This document shows positions 45,195 through 55,108 of a stretch of 64,000 nt of DNA, in pieces. The translations under genes and the position numbers were made by a program. Location: positions 186,001 to 250,000 of the forward strand of contig NZ_JACRSO010000003.1 of assembly GCF_014384745.1 (NCBI RefSeq), written 5' to 3'. The stretch is from Luoshenia tenuis. Lineage in GTDB: Bacteria; Bacillota; Clostridia; Christensenellales; GCA-900066905. Position 1 is the first letter of the stretch, and each line of letters begins with the position of its first letter. The notes beneath the pieces were generated by a model. That model had not been told where the DNA came from, did not search any database, and saw only the letters and a list, made by a program, of their open reading frames with translations.

Positions 45195-46010
45195 ATGAAT
45201 CAAATGCCTAAAGCTTTAATCGGTGTTCAGACGATTGCCTTCCGCGATTATCTGGATACGAAGAATGATTACATGAACGCCTTTAAGCGCGTTGCGGATA
45301 TCGGGTATGATGGCGTACAGCTGGGCGTGGGCGTGAAGGAAAACGCGCCCTGTGCCAAAGAGATCAAGGAGATCATGGACGAGGTCGGCATCGTTTGCAC
45401 GGCGATGAACGCCCCCTTTGAGAAACTGGAAGAGCATCTGGATCAGGTGATTGCCGATGCTAAGGCGCTGGATACCAAATACATCGTTATCGGCGCTTCT
45501 CCTGAGTGGGTGCGTACGGGCGGCAAAGAGGGTTTCCTGGATTTTGCCAAGCGCTTGAATGTGGTGGGTGAGAAGCTGGCCGCCGAAGGGCTGTATCTGC
45601 ACTTCCATAACCATGCGCTGGAGTTCCGCAAATATGATGGTGTGACCGGTATGGATATCCTGCTGGAGAACACCGATCCCCGGTACGTATTCTTCCAGCT
45701 GGATACCCATTGGGTACAGTCCGGCGGCGGGCATGTGGTCAGCTGGATCTACAAGGCCAAGGGCCGGATGAAGGTCGTCCACTTTAAGGATTACCTGATC
45801 GACCGTTATTCGGATACCTCCTTCCTGGAGTGCACCCATCGCCTGTATGCCGAAGTGGGCGAGGGCAGCCTGAACTGGCTGGACATCATTCAGGCTTGCC
45901 GCGACATCGGCGTGGAATGGTTTGTGACCGAGCAGGATCGCTGCGTGTATCGTCCGCCGTTTGAGGCGATCAAGATCAGCTACGATAACCTGCGCAATTT
46001 CGGCCTGTAA
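45195..46010 (+). CDS. TIM-barrel isomerase/epimerase, array paralog 5
   Basis: 271 residues; the first ATG at 45195 lies inside AAGGAGGATG, and the ATG at 45204 (MPKALIGVQ) may be the true start. Motifs: TIAFRDYLDTKNDYMNAFKR, HFHNHALEFRKYDG, LDTHWVQSGGGHVVSWI, HFKDYLIDRYSDTSF, AEVGEGSLNWLDI and EQDRCVYRPPF. HFHNH replaces YHNH. It is the most divergent member and the last gene before the terminator at 46034. Confidence 0.8.
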   Translation: MNQMPKALIGVQTIAFRDYLDTKNDYMNAFKRVADIGYDGVQLGVGVKENAPCAKEIKEIMDEVGIVCTAMNAPFEKLEEHLDQVIADAKALDTKYIVIGASPEWVRTGGKEGFLDFAKRLNVVGEKLAAEGLYLHFHNHALEFRKYDGVTGMDILLENTDPRYVFFQLDTHWVQSGGGHVVSWIYKAKGRMKVVHFKDYLIDRYSDTSFLECTHRLYAEVGEGSLNWLDIIQACRDIGVEWFVTEQDRCVYRPPFEAIKISYDNLRNFGL

Positions 46011-46033
46011 AATAGGGCTGAAAAAAGCAGATT

Positions 46034-46066
46034 AAAAAAGGCCGGGCATTTTGCCCGGTCTTTTGT
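46034..46066 (+). terminator. Terminator of the epimerase array
   Basis: Stem AAAGGCCGGGCA / TGCCCGGTCTTT (one G-T pair), 3-nt loop, T-rich tail. Confidence 0.85.
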
Positions 46067-46089
46067 TTTATATTAATGCCTTAGAACCG

Positions 46090-47229
46090 TTAAAGGACGC
46101 CTTCGCCGCCAATATCCGCAGGCTGTAAGGTGGCCATAATATCTTGCAGCTGTTGCTGGCGCTCCTGTGATACAGTGGGCATGGACATAAAGGCGCCGTA
46201 AAACAAACGATGCTCATAAATAAAGCTGATATAGGTGACGTGCGGCAGGTCATTGTTAGAGCGGCGAGTAATGCAGACCGCCTCTGTACCCAGCTTGTCA
46301 AGGGGCATAGTAACCGGGTCTTCCCAGCAGGATTCGTCATCTGCATATCCTGCCCCGCTGGCAAATTCTCTGGCAGTTTCCTCAAAGGCGGCAAACTCCT
46401 CCTCCAGCATCGTATCGTAATCCTCGTAGTACCAAAGCTGAATCAGCTGCATGGCGTTATTCCATTGCAGCCCTATGGGGTAATTCCGCATAAATTCGGG
46501 AAGACAGATATCCCAATCTTCCGGGACTTCGATGGCAAGACTGTGATCCCAGGCCGTCCAGCGCCCATCTTCTCCGCGAATCGGCTTTCTCTTTAGATAG
46601 TCGCTTAAGCGCGCTTCATCTACCCGGAAGCTTTGAACAATGGCCTCCAGTTTATCGTAATAGCTGGCGGGTAAAACAATAGTAAAATTATAGCCTATCT
46701 CGTCAGTCATGATCTCCAGGTTGAGGAAGGCATATTCATCCATCTGTGAAAAGGAGTATGTCGCATGGCCGCCCTGGGAGAGCGTTGCGCTTTTTGACTC
46801 AAACCGCTGTTCATCAAAAGTAGGAGAAACCATTAGAACCATCTGGCTGCTGTAACTATGGTTGGATCCGGCCGTCAGTTGATAATCATCGATCAGGGCG
46901 AAATTGGTGTATACAGAGAAGATCGGGTCGGCCGGCGAGGCGTAGCATTGCGACATCATCAAAGTTCCGTTATACGTATAAGGCCCCAACTCCTCCGGAA
47001 GACCAATGGAGTATAGCCCAAACCCCATTTCGGTGCGAACAAGCCCCTCCGCTATGGCCGGAGGTGTGGGCGTGGTAGTAGCCTGAGGAGCGGGAGCGGA
47101 CGCTGCAGGTGCAGGTGTGGACACCGGCGCAGGCGTAGCGGTAGCCGCCGGTTGGTATTTACCCAGATCGGACGCACAGCCTGGAATAAGCAGTATAATA
47201 AATAAAAGCAAAGCAAGGTATTTCTTCAT
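46090..47229 (-). CDS. Lipoprotein of unknown function
   Basis: 379 residues. The signal peptide ends in the lipobox LIPGC (Cys18), followed by a Pro/Ala/Thr-rich linker (about 25-60). The rest looks like two related beta-rich halves (about 65-205 and 215-370; TFDEQRFESKSATLSQGG, EDWDICLPEFMRNYPIGLQW). I recognise no family. It is anchored outside the cytoplasmic membrane. AT-richer than its neighbours. No operon partner: the next gene on this strand ends over 170 bp away behind a terminator. Confidence 0.75.
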   Translation of the reverse strand: MKKYLALLLFIILLIPGCASDLGKYQPAATATPAPVSTPAPAASAPAPQATTTPTPPAIAEGLVRTEMGFGLYSIGLPEELGPYTYNGTLMMSQCYASPADPIFSVYTNFALIDDYQLTAGSNHSYSSQMVLMVSPTFDEQRFESKSATLSQGGHATYSFSQMDEYAFLNLEIMTDEIGYNFTIVLPASYYDKLEAIVQSFRVDEARLSDYLKRKPIRGEDGRWTAWDHSLAIEVPEDWDICLPEFMRNYPIGLQWNNAMQLIQLWYYEDYDTMLEEEFAAFEETAREFASGAGYADDESCWEDPVTMPLDKLGTEAVCITRRSNNDLPHVTYISFIYEHRLFYGAFMSMPTVSQERQQQLQDIMATLQPADIGGEGVL

Positions 47230-47345
47230 ACTACCCCTCCGAAGATTTTCTTTTGTTAATAAATAAATGAAAGAACGTTATAATGGTATTTTTGATAATC
47301 ATGTGATGCTTTTATCATAACGGCTAAGCTGGCATGCAGTCAATA

Positions 47346-47378
47346 AAAAAGTGACAGGATTTAATCCTGTCACTTTTT
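47346..47378 (-). terminator. Terminator after the Dabb gene
   Basis: A 15-bp perfect stem AAAAAGTGACAGGAT and its complement with a 3-nt loop. Confidence 0.88.
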
Positions 47379-47400
47379 AGCATCTCCAAAGTAAAAACTC

Positions 47401-47703
47401 TTACCCTAAGTCAAAATCCAGACAGATGCGTTCCTCCATGACAGATTTGACAAAGCCGGCAGCCTCTAGGTGTGCGGGGTGAACCTGGTAGGCGGCTAAA
47501 GCGGCCTGGCTCGCAAACAGGCTGATCAGCATCACGGACTTGTCGCTGGTATCGAGCGGATCGATCAAGACCTCTAGTTCCACGACGCCTTCTATCTGGC
47601 CCTTGAGGGCTTCCAAAGTCTCTTTTACCTTTTGGGCGTTGTGCTGGTTCTCTTCGGCGCTAAAGCCCTTCTGGTGCGCCCAGGCAACGATATGACGGAT
47701 CAT
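47401..47703 (-). CDS. Dabb-family (stress-responsive A/B barrel) protein
   Basis: A 100-residue ferredoxin-like dimeric barrel. MIRHIVAW, VVELEVLID, DVMLISLF-like and YQVHPAHLEA are the usual Dabb blocks. Members include monooxygenase-like, cyclase-like and stress proteins; no function can be given. Downstream of serC-serA on the same strand but separated by a terminator. Confidence 0.85.
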   Translation of the reverse strand: MIRHIVAWAHQKGFSAEENQHNAQKVKETLEALKGQIEGVVELEVLIDPLDTSDKSVMLISLFASQAALAAYQVHPAHLEAAGFVKSVMEERICLDFDLG

Positions 47704-47736
47704 TTTCGCATCCTCCTTATGTTGTAAAGTTATGAG

Positions 47737-47770
47737 AAAAGGCCACAGGGGCTATTCCTGTGGCCTTTTT
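47737..47770 (-). terminator. Terminator of serC-serA
   Basis: A 13-bp stem AAAAGGCCACAGG / CCTGTGGCCTTTT just past the serA stop. Confidence 0.88.
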
Positions 47771-47780
47771 GTATCATGGT

Positions 47781-48947
47781 CTAGAACGTCAACACGCGGA
47801 TGACGCCCTCAATCCCTTTAAGGGCGCTGAGCACGTCCTCGCCCGCTGCGTGATTGCTCTCGATCAAGGTATAGGCGAGTTCCCCGCGGGACTTGTTGAG
47901 CATGTTATCGATATTGATGTTGTACTGCCCGATGGTGCCGGTGATGGCACCAATCATCTTAGAGACGTTCTTATGCACCACGCCGATGCGGAAGGTGCCC
48001 TCTACGCGGGGCATCTCCAAATGCGGGAAGTTGACGGAGTTGACGATATTGCCGTTTTGCAGATAATCGGCGATCTGCTCGGCAGCCATGTGCGCGCAGT
48101 TCTCCTCGGACTCCGGCGTGGAAGCGCCCAGGTGGGGGATGCAGATCACGTTATCCACATTAAGCAGCTCGTCGTTGGGGAAATCCGTTACATAGCAGGC
48201 CAGCTTGCCGCTCTGAAGCGCCGCCAGCACGGCCGGCGTATCCACCAGCTCGCCGCGGGCGAAGTTCAAAAGGCGCAGGCCCTCTTTGGCGCGGCCCAGC
48301 AGATCCGCATTGAACATGCCGCGGGTCGCATCGGCCAGCGGCACGTGGATGGTGATATAATCGCACTCCTCAACCATGGCCTCGATGGATTTGACGTAGT
48401 GCACGGCGCGGGATACGCCCCAGGCCGATTTGACCGAGATGTAGGGGTCATACCCGTACACATCCATGCCAAAGGCGGTGGCAGCGTTGGCTACCATGAC
48501 GCCGATAGCGCCCAGGCCTACGACGCCCAGCTTTTTGCCCTTTAGCTCCGGGCCGACAAACTGGCTCTTGCCCTTTTCAACCAGCTTGCCCACCTGGCCG
48601 CCCTGCCCTTTAAGGGTGCGCGCCCATTCGATGCCCTGGGCGATCTTACGGGAGGAGAGCAGCAGGCCCGCCAGCACCAGTTCCTTTACGGCGTTGGCGT
48701 TGGCGCCCGGGGTGTTGAATACCACAATACCCTTTTCCGAAGCCTTATCCAGCGGGATATTGTTGACGCCGGCGCCCGCCCGGGCAATGGCCAGCAGGTT
48801 CTCATCAAAATCCATCTCGTGCATGGAAGCGCTGCGCACCAGGATGCCCTGGGCGCCCTCCACCTCTTTGCCCACTTCAAACTGGTCGGCGGGGAGGTGG
48901 TCATAAATGCTATCGCTAATGGCGTTTAGCGTACCGATCTTAAACAT
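47781..48947 (-). CDS. serA: D-3-phosphoglycerate dehydrogenase with C-terminal ACT domain
   Basis: 388 residues, the short ACT-containing form. It oxidises 3-phosphoglycerate to 3-phosphohydroxypyruvate, the first step of serine synthesis. AGAGVNNIPLDKASEKGIVV, the NAD site VVGLGAIGVMVANAA, catalytic Arg in NFARGELVDT and His in PHLGASTPESEEN are present; the ACT domain (about 320-388; GQYNINIDNMLNKSRGELAY) should sense serine. 27 bp after serC, with AAGGAGG. Confidence 0.95.
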   Translation of the reverse strand: MFKIGTLNAISDSIYDHLPADQFEVGKEVEGAQGILVRSASMHEMDFDENLLAIARAGAGVNNIPLDKASEKGIVVFNTPGANANAVKELVLAGLLLSSRKIAQGIEWARTLKGQGGQVGKLVEKGKSQFVGPELKGKKLGVVGLGAIGVMVANAATAFGMDVYGYDPYISVKSAWGVSRAVHYVKSIEAMVEECDYITIHVPLADATRGMFNADLLGRAKEGLRLLNFARGELVDTPAVLAALQSGKLACYVTDFPNDELLNVDNVICIPHLGASTPESEENCAHMAAEQIADYLQNGNIVNSVNFPHLEMPRVEGTFRIGVVHKNVSKMIGAITGTIGQYNINIDNMLNKSRGELAYTLIESNHAAGEDVLSALKGIEGVIRVLTF

Positions 48948-48974
48948 AGGGGAACCTCCTTCTCTATCTCCGTT

Positions 48975-50057
<1,083 letters not shown>

Positions 50058-50149
50058 TTCGGATGTGCCCTCCTTATTTATTCCCCGTAAAACGGGACGC
50101 CGGCTGGAACCGGCGTTTACATTGTTAATTTAATAACGATACAAACTTT
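50058..50149 (-). promoter_or_regulatory. serC leader with two hairpins
   Basis: The leader folds a 7-bp hairpin (ACGCCGG / CCGGCGT, about 50096-50116) and a second one (CCCG TTTTA CGGG) before the AAGGAGG. No U tract follows, so it is not a simple terminator, and no T-box core is visible. Confidence 0.4.
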
Positions 50150-50178
50150 ATTATACTGCCCCCGCCACAATTTGGCAA
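50150..50178 (-). promoter_or_regulatory. Promoter for serC-serA
   Basis: TTGCCA, 17 nt, perfect TATAAT. Confidence 0.75.
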
Positions 50179-50263
50179 GCCGCAAAGCCCCCAATCTCCG
50201 GCCCTAAAGGGGCACAATTCCCCATAAAATTGCGGAATGTTTGGGTTTTGCGGCGTGGCGGCA

Positions 50264-51580
50264 TTATTTCCCGTCCGGATCCCAGCCGCGGCGCAGCCAG
50301 TTTTCGCGGATGCGCGCCTCGCTGCCCTGATCGGACGGGCGGTAATAGGTCCTGTCCTTGACGGATTCGGGCCGGTATTGCTGGGCCACCCAATGGCCGG
50401 GATAATCGTGCGGATACTTATAACCCTTGCCCGAACCCAGTTTACCTGCGCCCTTATAGGAGGTATCCCGCAGGTGTACGGGCACGGGCTGGTGCAGCGT
50501 GCCCTCCACATCGGCGTTGGCCGCGTCGATGGCCATCACCACGGAGTTGGACTTGGGACTTTCGCAGATAAAGATGATGGCCTGGGCTAGGTTGAGCTGG
50601 GCCTCGGGCAGCCCGTTGAACTCCAACGCCTGCGCCGCCGCCACGGCCTGCACCATGGCCTGGGGATTGGCCATCCCCACGTCTTCGCTGGCATGGGCGA
50701 TCATCCGCCGGGCGATGATGCGCGGGTCGATCCCCGCACTCAGCAGCCGGGCACACCAGGCCAAGGCAGCGGTGGAATCCGAGCCGCGCAGGGATTTGCA
50801 AAAGGCGCTGAGCATGTCGTAATATTGCGATTCGTCGATGTTGAGCACCCGGCGCTGGATGGATTCCTCGGCCGTCTTTAGGTCGATATGGATAATGCCG
50901 TCTGCATCCGGCCGGGTGGTGAGTACCGCCAGCTCCAGCGCGTTTAGGGCGCTGCGCACATCGCCATTGGCCACATCGGCAATGTGGCTAAAAGCCTCCT
51001 CGTCCATCTGCACGTCCATCATCCCAAAGCCCCGCTCCTTGTCTTCCAGCGCCCGGCGCATGGCCAGCAGGATATCCGCCTCGCCCAGCGCCTGGAATTG
51101 GAAGATGCGGCACCGGCTGACGATAGCCGGCGTCATGGCAATGGCGGGGTTCTCAGTGGTGGAGCCGATAAACAGGATGATGCCCTTTTCTACTGCGGGC
51201 AAAATGGAATCGCTCTGCGCCTTGTTCCAGCGGTGGCATTCGTCCAGCAGCAGGTAGGTGCGCTTGCCGTATAGCTTCAGGCGGTTTTCCGCCGCCTTGA
51301 TCACCTCGCGAACATCCGCCACGCCGGAGGTTACGGCGTTTAACTTAACAAAGGCGCCGTTGGTGTTGTTGGCGATGATGGAGGCCAGCGTGGTCTTGCC
51401 GCAGCCCGGAGGGCCGAAAAAGATACTGCTGGTCAGCCGGTCCGCTTCGATGGCGCGGCGCAATAGCCGCCCGGGGCCGATGATGTGCTGCTGGCCGATG
51501 AATTCGTCCAGCGTGCGGGGGCGCATCCGGTCGGCCAGGGGGGCGCTTTGCTGGGTATTGCTGGTAAAGAGGTCGTCCAT
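50264..51580 (-). CDS. rarA: Replication-associated recombination protein RarA (MgsA) AAA+ ATPase
   Basis: A 438-residue AAA+ ATPase related to clamp-loader subunits that acts at stalled replication forks. RPRTLDEFIGQQHIIG, Walker A GPPGCGKTTLA (about 56-66), Walker B LLLDECHRWNKAQ and GSTTENPAIAM are present; the C-terminal tetramerisation domain (SEDVGMANPQAM, YPHDYPGHWVAQQY) is complete. Divergent from the DUF362 gene. Confidence 0.95.
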   Translation of the reverse strand: MDDLFTSNTQQSAPLADRMRPRTLDEFIGQQHIIGPGRLLRRAIEADRLTSSIFFGPPGCGKTTLASIIANNTNGAFVKLNAVTSGVADVREVIKAAENRLKLYGKRTYLLLDECHRWNKAQSDSILPAVEKGIILFIGSTTENPAIAMTPAIVSRCRIFQFQALGEADILLAMRRALEDKERGFGMMDVQMDEEAFSHIADVANGDVRSALNALELAVLTTRPDADGIIHIDLKTAEESIQRRVLNIDESQYYDMLSAFCKSLRGSDSTAALAWCARLLSAGIDPRIIARRMIAHASEDVGMANPQAMVQAVAAAQALEFNGLPEAQLNLAQAIIFICESPKSNSVVMAIDAANADVEGTLHQPVPVHLRDTSYKGAGKLGSGKGYKYPHDYPGHWVAQQYRPESVKDRTYYRPSDQGSEARIRENWLRRGWDPDGK

Positions 51581-51656
51581 GAGCTTCGCTTCCTCCGTTA
51601 TGATCCAAAATGGTACTTCTTTCTATAGTATAAACCAGGCGCGGACAAAAGGGAAG

Positions 51657-51686
51657 TTGCCAAGGGCGCAGGCCCGCCGTTATAAT
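51657..51686 (+). promoter_or_regulatory. Promoter for the DUF362 gene
   Basis: TTGCCA, 18 nt, perfect TATAAT, 25 bp before the start codon. Confidence 0.7.
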
Positions 51687-51710
51687 AGAGCCGTAAAGGG
51701 GGATCAAAGG

Positions 51711-52802
51711 ATGCGTAAGGATCAGATACTGGTGACCTACGGAAGCGATTTAAAGCGGATGGCCGGGGAACTGATGGCTGCGGCGGATGTACAGGCACAG
51801 CTTAAAAGCGGCATGCGCATTGCCCTAAAGCCCAACCTGGTAGTGGCCAAGCCCTCATCTACCGGGGCGACCACCTCGCCGGAGCTGGCCGCGGGGATCG
51901 TTGAATATCTGCTGGAATATGGCTTTAAGGATATCGACATCATCGAAGGTTCCTGGGTGGGGGACGATACCGGGCGGGCTTTTGAAGTTTGCGGCTACCG
52001 GGCTCTGGCCAAGCGGTATGGGCTGGGGCTGTACGATCTCAAGCGGGATGCGACCGTTACCCGCAAGGTGGGCGGCGAGACGCTGACGCTCTGCCGGCGG
52101 GCGGCTGAGGCGGATTTCCTCATTAACATGCCGGTGTTAAAAGCCCATTGCCAAACGGCGCTGACCTGCGCGCTGAAGAATATGAAGGGCTGCATCCCGG
52201 ATCGGGAAAAGCGGCGCTTCCACCAGGCGGGGCTGCACGGGCCCATCGGTGCGCTGGCCAAGGCCCTGCCCCCGCAGCTGACGGTGGTAGACGGACTGTG
52301 CGGAGACCTGACCTTTGAAGAAGGCGGGACGCCGGTGCAGATGAACCGCGCCATGCTGGCCTGGGATCCGGTCAAGATGGACGCCTATGCGGCCGAGCTG
52401 ATCGGCCTGGAATTAAGCGAGGTGCCTTATATCGGCATCGCGGAAAGGCTGGGCGCGGGCAGCACGCAGATCGGCGGAGATACCGTGATCGAGCTGAACC
52501 GGGCCGAGGGCGGAGCGATAACCCCGCAGGCCACCCGGCGGGTAGCCCATCTGGCGGCCCATGTGGAGGCGTTCCAGGCCTGCTCGGCCTGCTATGGCAG
52601 CCTGATCCATGCCTTGCAGCGCATGGACGAGGCGGGCCAGCTGGGCAGGCTCAAAGGTAAGGTGCACATTGGCCAGGGTAACCGGGGCAAAGCGGGCGCG
52701 GGCATCGGCATCGGCGCGTGCTGTAAAGGATACGAGCGGTGCGTGATGGGCTGCCCGCCCAGCGCGCGGGAGATCTTGGCCGAACTGACGAAAGAACGGT
52801 AG
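51711..52802 (+). CDS. DUF362 domain protein
   Basis: 363 residues from the ATG at 51711 (GGGGG upstream); a longer open frame to 51258 lies antisense to rarA. DUF362 blocks are RIALKPNLVVAKPSSTGATT, IEGSWVGDDTGRAFEVCGY, KAHCQTALTCALKNMKGC and VVDGLCGDLTFEEGG. A C-terminal Cys cluster (CSACYG ... CCKGYERCVMGCPPS) could bind iron-sulfur. DUF362 proteins are often paired with ferredoxins; activity unknown. Confidence 0.85.
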   Translation: MRKDQILVTYGSDLKRMAGELMAAADVQAQLKSGMRIALKPNLVVAKPSSTGATTSPELAAGIVEYLLEYGFKDIDIIEGSWVGDDTGRAFEVCGYRALAKRYGLGLYDLKRDATVTRKVGGETLTLCRRAAEADFLINMPVLKAHCQTALTCALKNMKGCIPDREKRRFHQAGLHGPIGALAKALPPQLTVVDGLCGDLTFEEGGTPVQMNRAMLAWDPVKMDAYAAELIGLELSEVPYIGIAERLGAGSTQIGGDTVIELNRAEGGAITPQATRRVAHLAAHVEAFQACSACYGSLIHALQRMDEAGQLGRLKGKVHIGQGNRGKAGAGIGIGACCKGYERCVMGCPPSAREILAELTKER

Positions 52803-52816
52803 ACACATAAAAATGT

Positions 52817-52852
52817 GCAAAAGCGCCCAATTTTTGGACGCTTTTGCTTTAT
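52817..52852 (+). terminator. Terminator after the DUF362 gene
   Basis: Stem GCAAAAGCG / CGCTTTTGC with an inner CCAA / TTGG continuation, followed by a T-rich stretch that overlaps the next promoter. Confidence 0.65.
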
Positions 52853-52875
52853 TCTCCCCGAATTCCTGCTATAAT
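52848..52875 (+). promoter_or_regulatory. Promoter for the CE15-like esterase
   Basis: A perfect TATAAT with a weak TTTATT -35 at 16 nt. Confidence 0.45.
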
Positions 52876-52922
52876 AAGGGCATAGATAAACGCGGGATCG
52901 ACCGCGAAAAGGGGGATAAGGC

Positions 52923-54017
52923 ATGTACGAAACAGCACTGCCGCCGATCTTTGAGGGCGAGCCTTCCCGAAAGGCGTGGGAGGAGGGGCGCAGGCAGGAA
53001 ATTTTGACCCTGCTCAGCGATCAAGTGTACGGCTTTGCGCCCGGGCCGGACCAATACAAGATCAGCTTTAAGCAGATCGGGCAGGAAGATTTTAAAGGGA
53101 TCGCCACCCGGCGCATGGTGGAAGCGACGCTGCATACGGCGCGGGAGGATTTCCGCTTCCGCTTTGTGGTATTTTTGCCCCATGGGGCGGCAAGGCCGCT
53201 GCCTCTGGCGCTGATGATCTGCATCCGCGTGCTGGATCGGCCGATGGACGTGGCGCATCTGCACGAGATCCCCTCCTGGCCGGTAGAGGATATTTTGGCC
53301 CGGGGCTATGCGACAGCGGGTTTTTACACCCAGGATATCGCCCTGGACCGGGAGGACGGGTACTTTGAGGGCATCCTCAAAAGCTTTGAAGGGGACGGGG
53401 AAGACCGCCCGGCAAACGCCTGGGGCGCTATTGCCGCCTGGTCCTTTGCCGCCAGCCGGGTGATGGATTACCTGCAGACCCTGCCCGAGGTAGACCCGGC
53501 GCGCATTGCCGTGGCGGGCCTTTCACGCGGCGGGAAGGCGGCGCTGTGGTGCGCGGCCAACGATACCCGCTTTGCCTGTGTGGATTCCAACGAATCCGGC
53601 TGTACGGGCGCGGCCATCACACGGGGTAAGCAGGGCGAGCACGTCAAGGAGATCAATACCACCTTTCCCTACTGGTTCTGCGAAAATTATAAGGCCTATA
53701 ATGAGCGCGAGGACGAGATGCCCTTTGACCAGCATATGCTGCTGGCGCTGATCGCCCCGCGGCTGCTGTATGTTTCCAGCGCCAGCGAAGATAGCTGGGC
53801 CGACCCGGAGGCGGAGTACCGGGGCGCCTATGAGGCGGGCGCCGTCTATGCGCTATACGGCCTTAAAGGGCTGGCACAAAGGCAGATGCCGGGCATTGAC
53901 CAGCCCCGCCACGAAAACGCGGTGGGCTATCACCTGCGCGCGGGCGAGCACGACATGACGCCTCATGATTGGGCATTTTTTATGGATTTTCTGGATCGCC
54001 ATTGGCCAAACGACTGA
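52923..54017 (+). CDS. Alpha/beta hydrolase, glucuronoyl-esterase (CE15)-like
   Basis: A 364-residue serine hydrolase without signal peptide. Nucleophile motif GLSRGGKAALWCAANDTRF (Ser about 200) followed by SNESGCTGAA matches the CE15 pattern SRxGKxA-(E)SGxxG. PFDQHMLLALIAPRLLYVSS and the C-terminal EHDMTPHDW carry the rest of the triad region. CE15 enzymes cut glucuronic acid esters in plant cell wall; an intracellular location suggests action on imported fragments. Substrate not proven. A ribosome site GGGGGAT precedes the ATG. Confidence 0.8.
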   Translation: MYETALPPIFEGEPSRKAWEEGRRQEILTLLSDQVYGFAPGPDQYKISFKQIGQEDFKGIATRRMVEATLHTAREDFRFRFVVFLPHGAARPLPLALMICIRVLDRPMDVAHLHEIPSWPVEDILARGYATAGFYTQDIALDREDGYFEGILKSFEGDGEDRPANAWGAIAAWSFAASRVMDYLQTLPEVDPARIAVAGLSRGGKAALWCAANDTRFACVDSNESGCTGAAITRGKQGEHVKEINTTFPYWFCENYKAYNEREDEMPFDQHMLLALIAPRLLYVSSASEDSWADPEAEYRGAYEAGAVYALYGLKGLAQRQMPGIDQPRHENAVGYHLRAGEHDMTPHDWAFFMDFLDRHWPND

Positions 54018-54022
54018 TGAGA

Positions 54023-54048
54023 GGGCGCGAATTTTCGCGCCCTTTTTT
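54023..54048 (+). terminator. Terminator after the CE15-like gene
   Basis: Stem GGGCGCGA / TCGCGCCC, 4-nt loop, six T. Confidence 0.88.
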
Positions 54049-54248
54049 GCAGCGCCGCTGCTATACGCGCCCGCCCGGGCGTACAATATAAAAAGATAGA
54101 TCGAGCACACATCTTTACGTGAAGAACAGGCGACCCAACCCAAGAGAAAAGAACAAAAGCGGCTGCGGAAAATGCCCGGCAGAAGCTTGCATATCGACCT
54201 TATGCGTGACCGTATCCTTTTCGCATCCGCATTTTTAAGAAGGGGGAT

Positions 54249-55019
54249 ATGAAGTTGAGGATTTCCATTTGCGTCAATTCTGTGTACGCGGGGCGGGACT
54301 TTGTGGAGAGCATTTATGCCTGCGCGGCAGCCGGGGTCAAGGCGATCGACATGTGGAGCTGGCGGGACCAGGATATGGAGGCGGTGGGCCGGGCACTGGC
54401 GCAGACCGGCATACAGATCGCCGCCATGAGCGCGGGCTGCTCTAAAATGGTGACGCCGAAGGATAGCGCGGCCTTTGCCGGCGGCATACGCGAGGCGATC
54501 GCCGTGGCCGACCGGGTGGGCTGCAAGACCCTGATCGCCGGGCCTGGGGATGCGGCCTGCGGGCTTTCGCGGGGCTACCAGCACGACAACATCGTTTCCG
54601 CGCTCAAGGCCGCCGCCCCTATCCTGGCAGACGCGGGCAAGACCTTGGTGCTGGAGCCGCTCAATACCGCTGTAGATCATCCTAAGGCTTACCTGTGGTC
54701 CTCTGACGAGGCGTATGATATCTTGAACGAAGTGGATCAGCCCCACATCAAAATGCTGTACGATATTTACCACCAGCAGATCATGGAAGGCGACGTGCTG
54801 ACCCACATCCAGCGCATGCTGGGACGCATCGGCCACTTCCACGCGGCGGGCGTGCCCGGACGGCATGAGCTGGACGGCGGTGAATTAAACTATACCGCAG
54901 TGCTCGATGCGATACGGCAGGCCGGGTATGCCGGCTTTGTGGGGCTTGAGTATTACCCCTCTGAGGGGACGGCGCCGGAGGAGGGATTTACGCCGTATTT
55001 GCAGCGCTACGGAGGCTAA
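54249..55019 (+). CDS. hyi: Hydroxypyruvate isomerase-like TIM-barrel
   Basis: 256 residues, closest to hydroxypyruvate isomerase (hydroxypyruvate to tartronate semialdehyde). LVLEPLNTAVDHPKAYL, MLYDIYHQQIMEGD, GHFHAAGVPGRHELDGGELN and FVGLEYYP match that family and supply the Glu-Asp-His-Glu metal site. AAGGGGG precedes the ATG. The 200-bp leader (54049-54248) has several inverted repeats and a TACAAT but no clear -35. Together with the dehydrogenase at 32896 it fits a glyoxylate/glycerate route; no glyoxylate carboligase is seen here. Confidence 0.83.
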   Translation: MKLRISICVNSVYAGRDFVESIYACAAAGVKAIDMWSWRDQDMEAVGRALAQTGIQIAAMSAGCSKMVTPKDSAAFAGGIREAIAVADRVGCKTLIAGPGDAACGLSRGYQHDNIVSALKAAAPILADAGKTLVLEPLNTAVDHPKAYLWSSDEAYDILNEVDQPHIKMLYDIYHQQIMEGDVLTHIQRMLGRIGHFHAAGVPGRHELDGGELNYTAVLDAIRQAGYAGFVGLEYYPSEGTAPEEGFTPYLQRYGG

Positions 55020-55043
55020 TGGGAAAGTTAGGCAGGGCAATGC

Positions 55044-55095
55044 TTGACAAGCCGGGCCGCCGCTCTTTACAATAACCATATACCCCTAGCGGTAT
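55044..55095 (+). promoter_or_regulatory. csoR promoter and CsoR-type operator
   Basis: TTGACA, 18 nt, TACAAT (55044-55073). Just downstream, 55080-55095 holds ATACCCCTAGCGGTAT, a CsoR-type pseudo-palindrome over the expected start site, giving autoregulation. Confidence 0.75.
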
Positions 55096-55108
55096 TTGGA
55101 GGTGTGAG

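Noticed and set aside
50058..50178. T-box or serine riboswitch upstream of serC
   Set aside because: No T-box core sequence, and the leader is too short (about 90 nt).
51258..51710. N-terminal extension of the DUF362 protein
   Set aside because: It would be antisense to rarA and cross the promoter at 51657-51686; the ATG at 51711 has a ribosome site and the family N-terminus.
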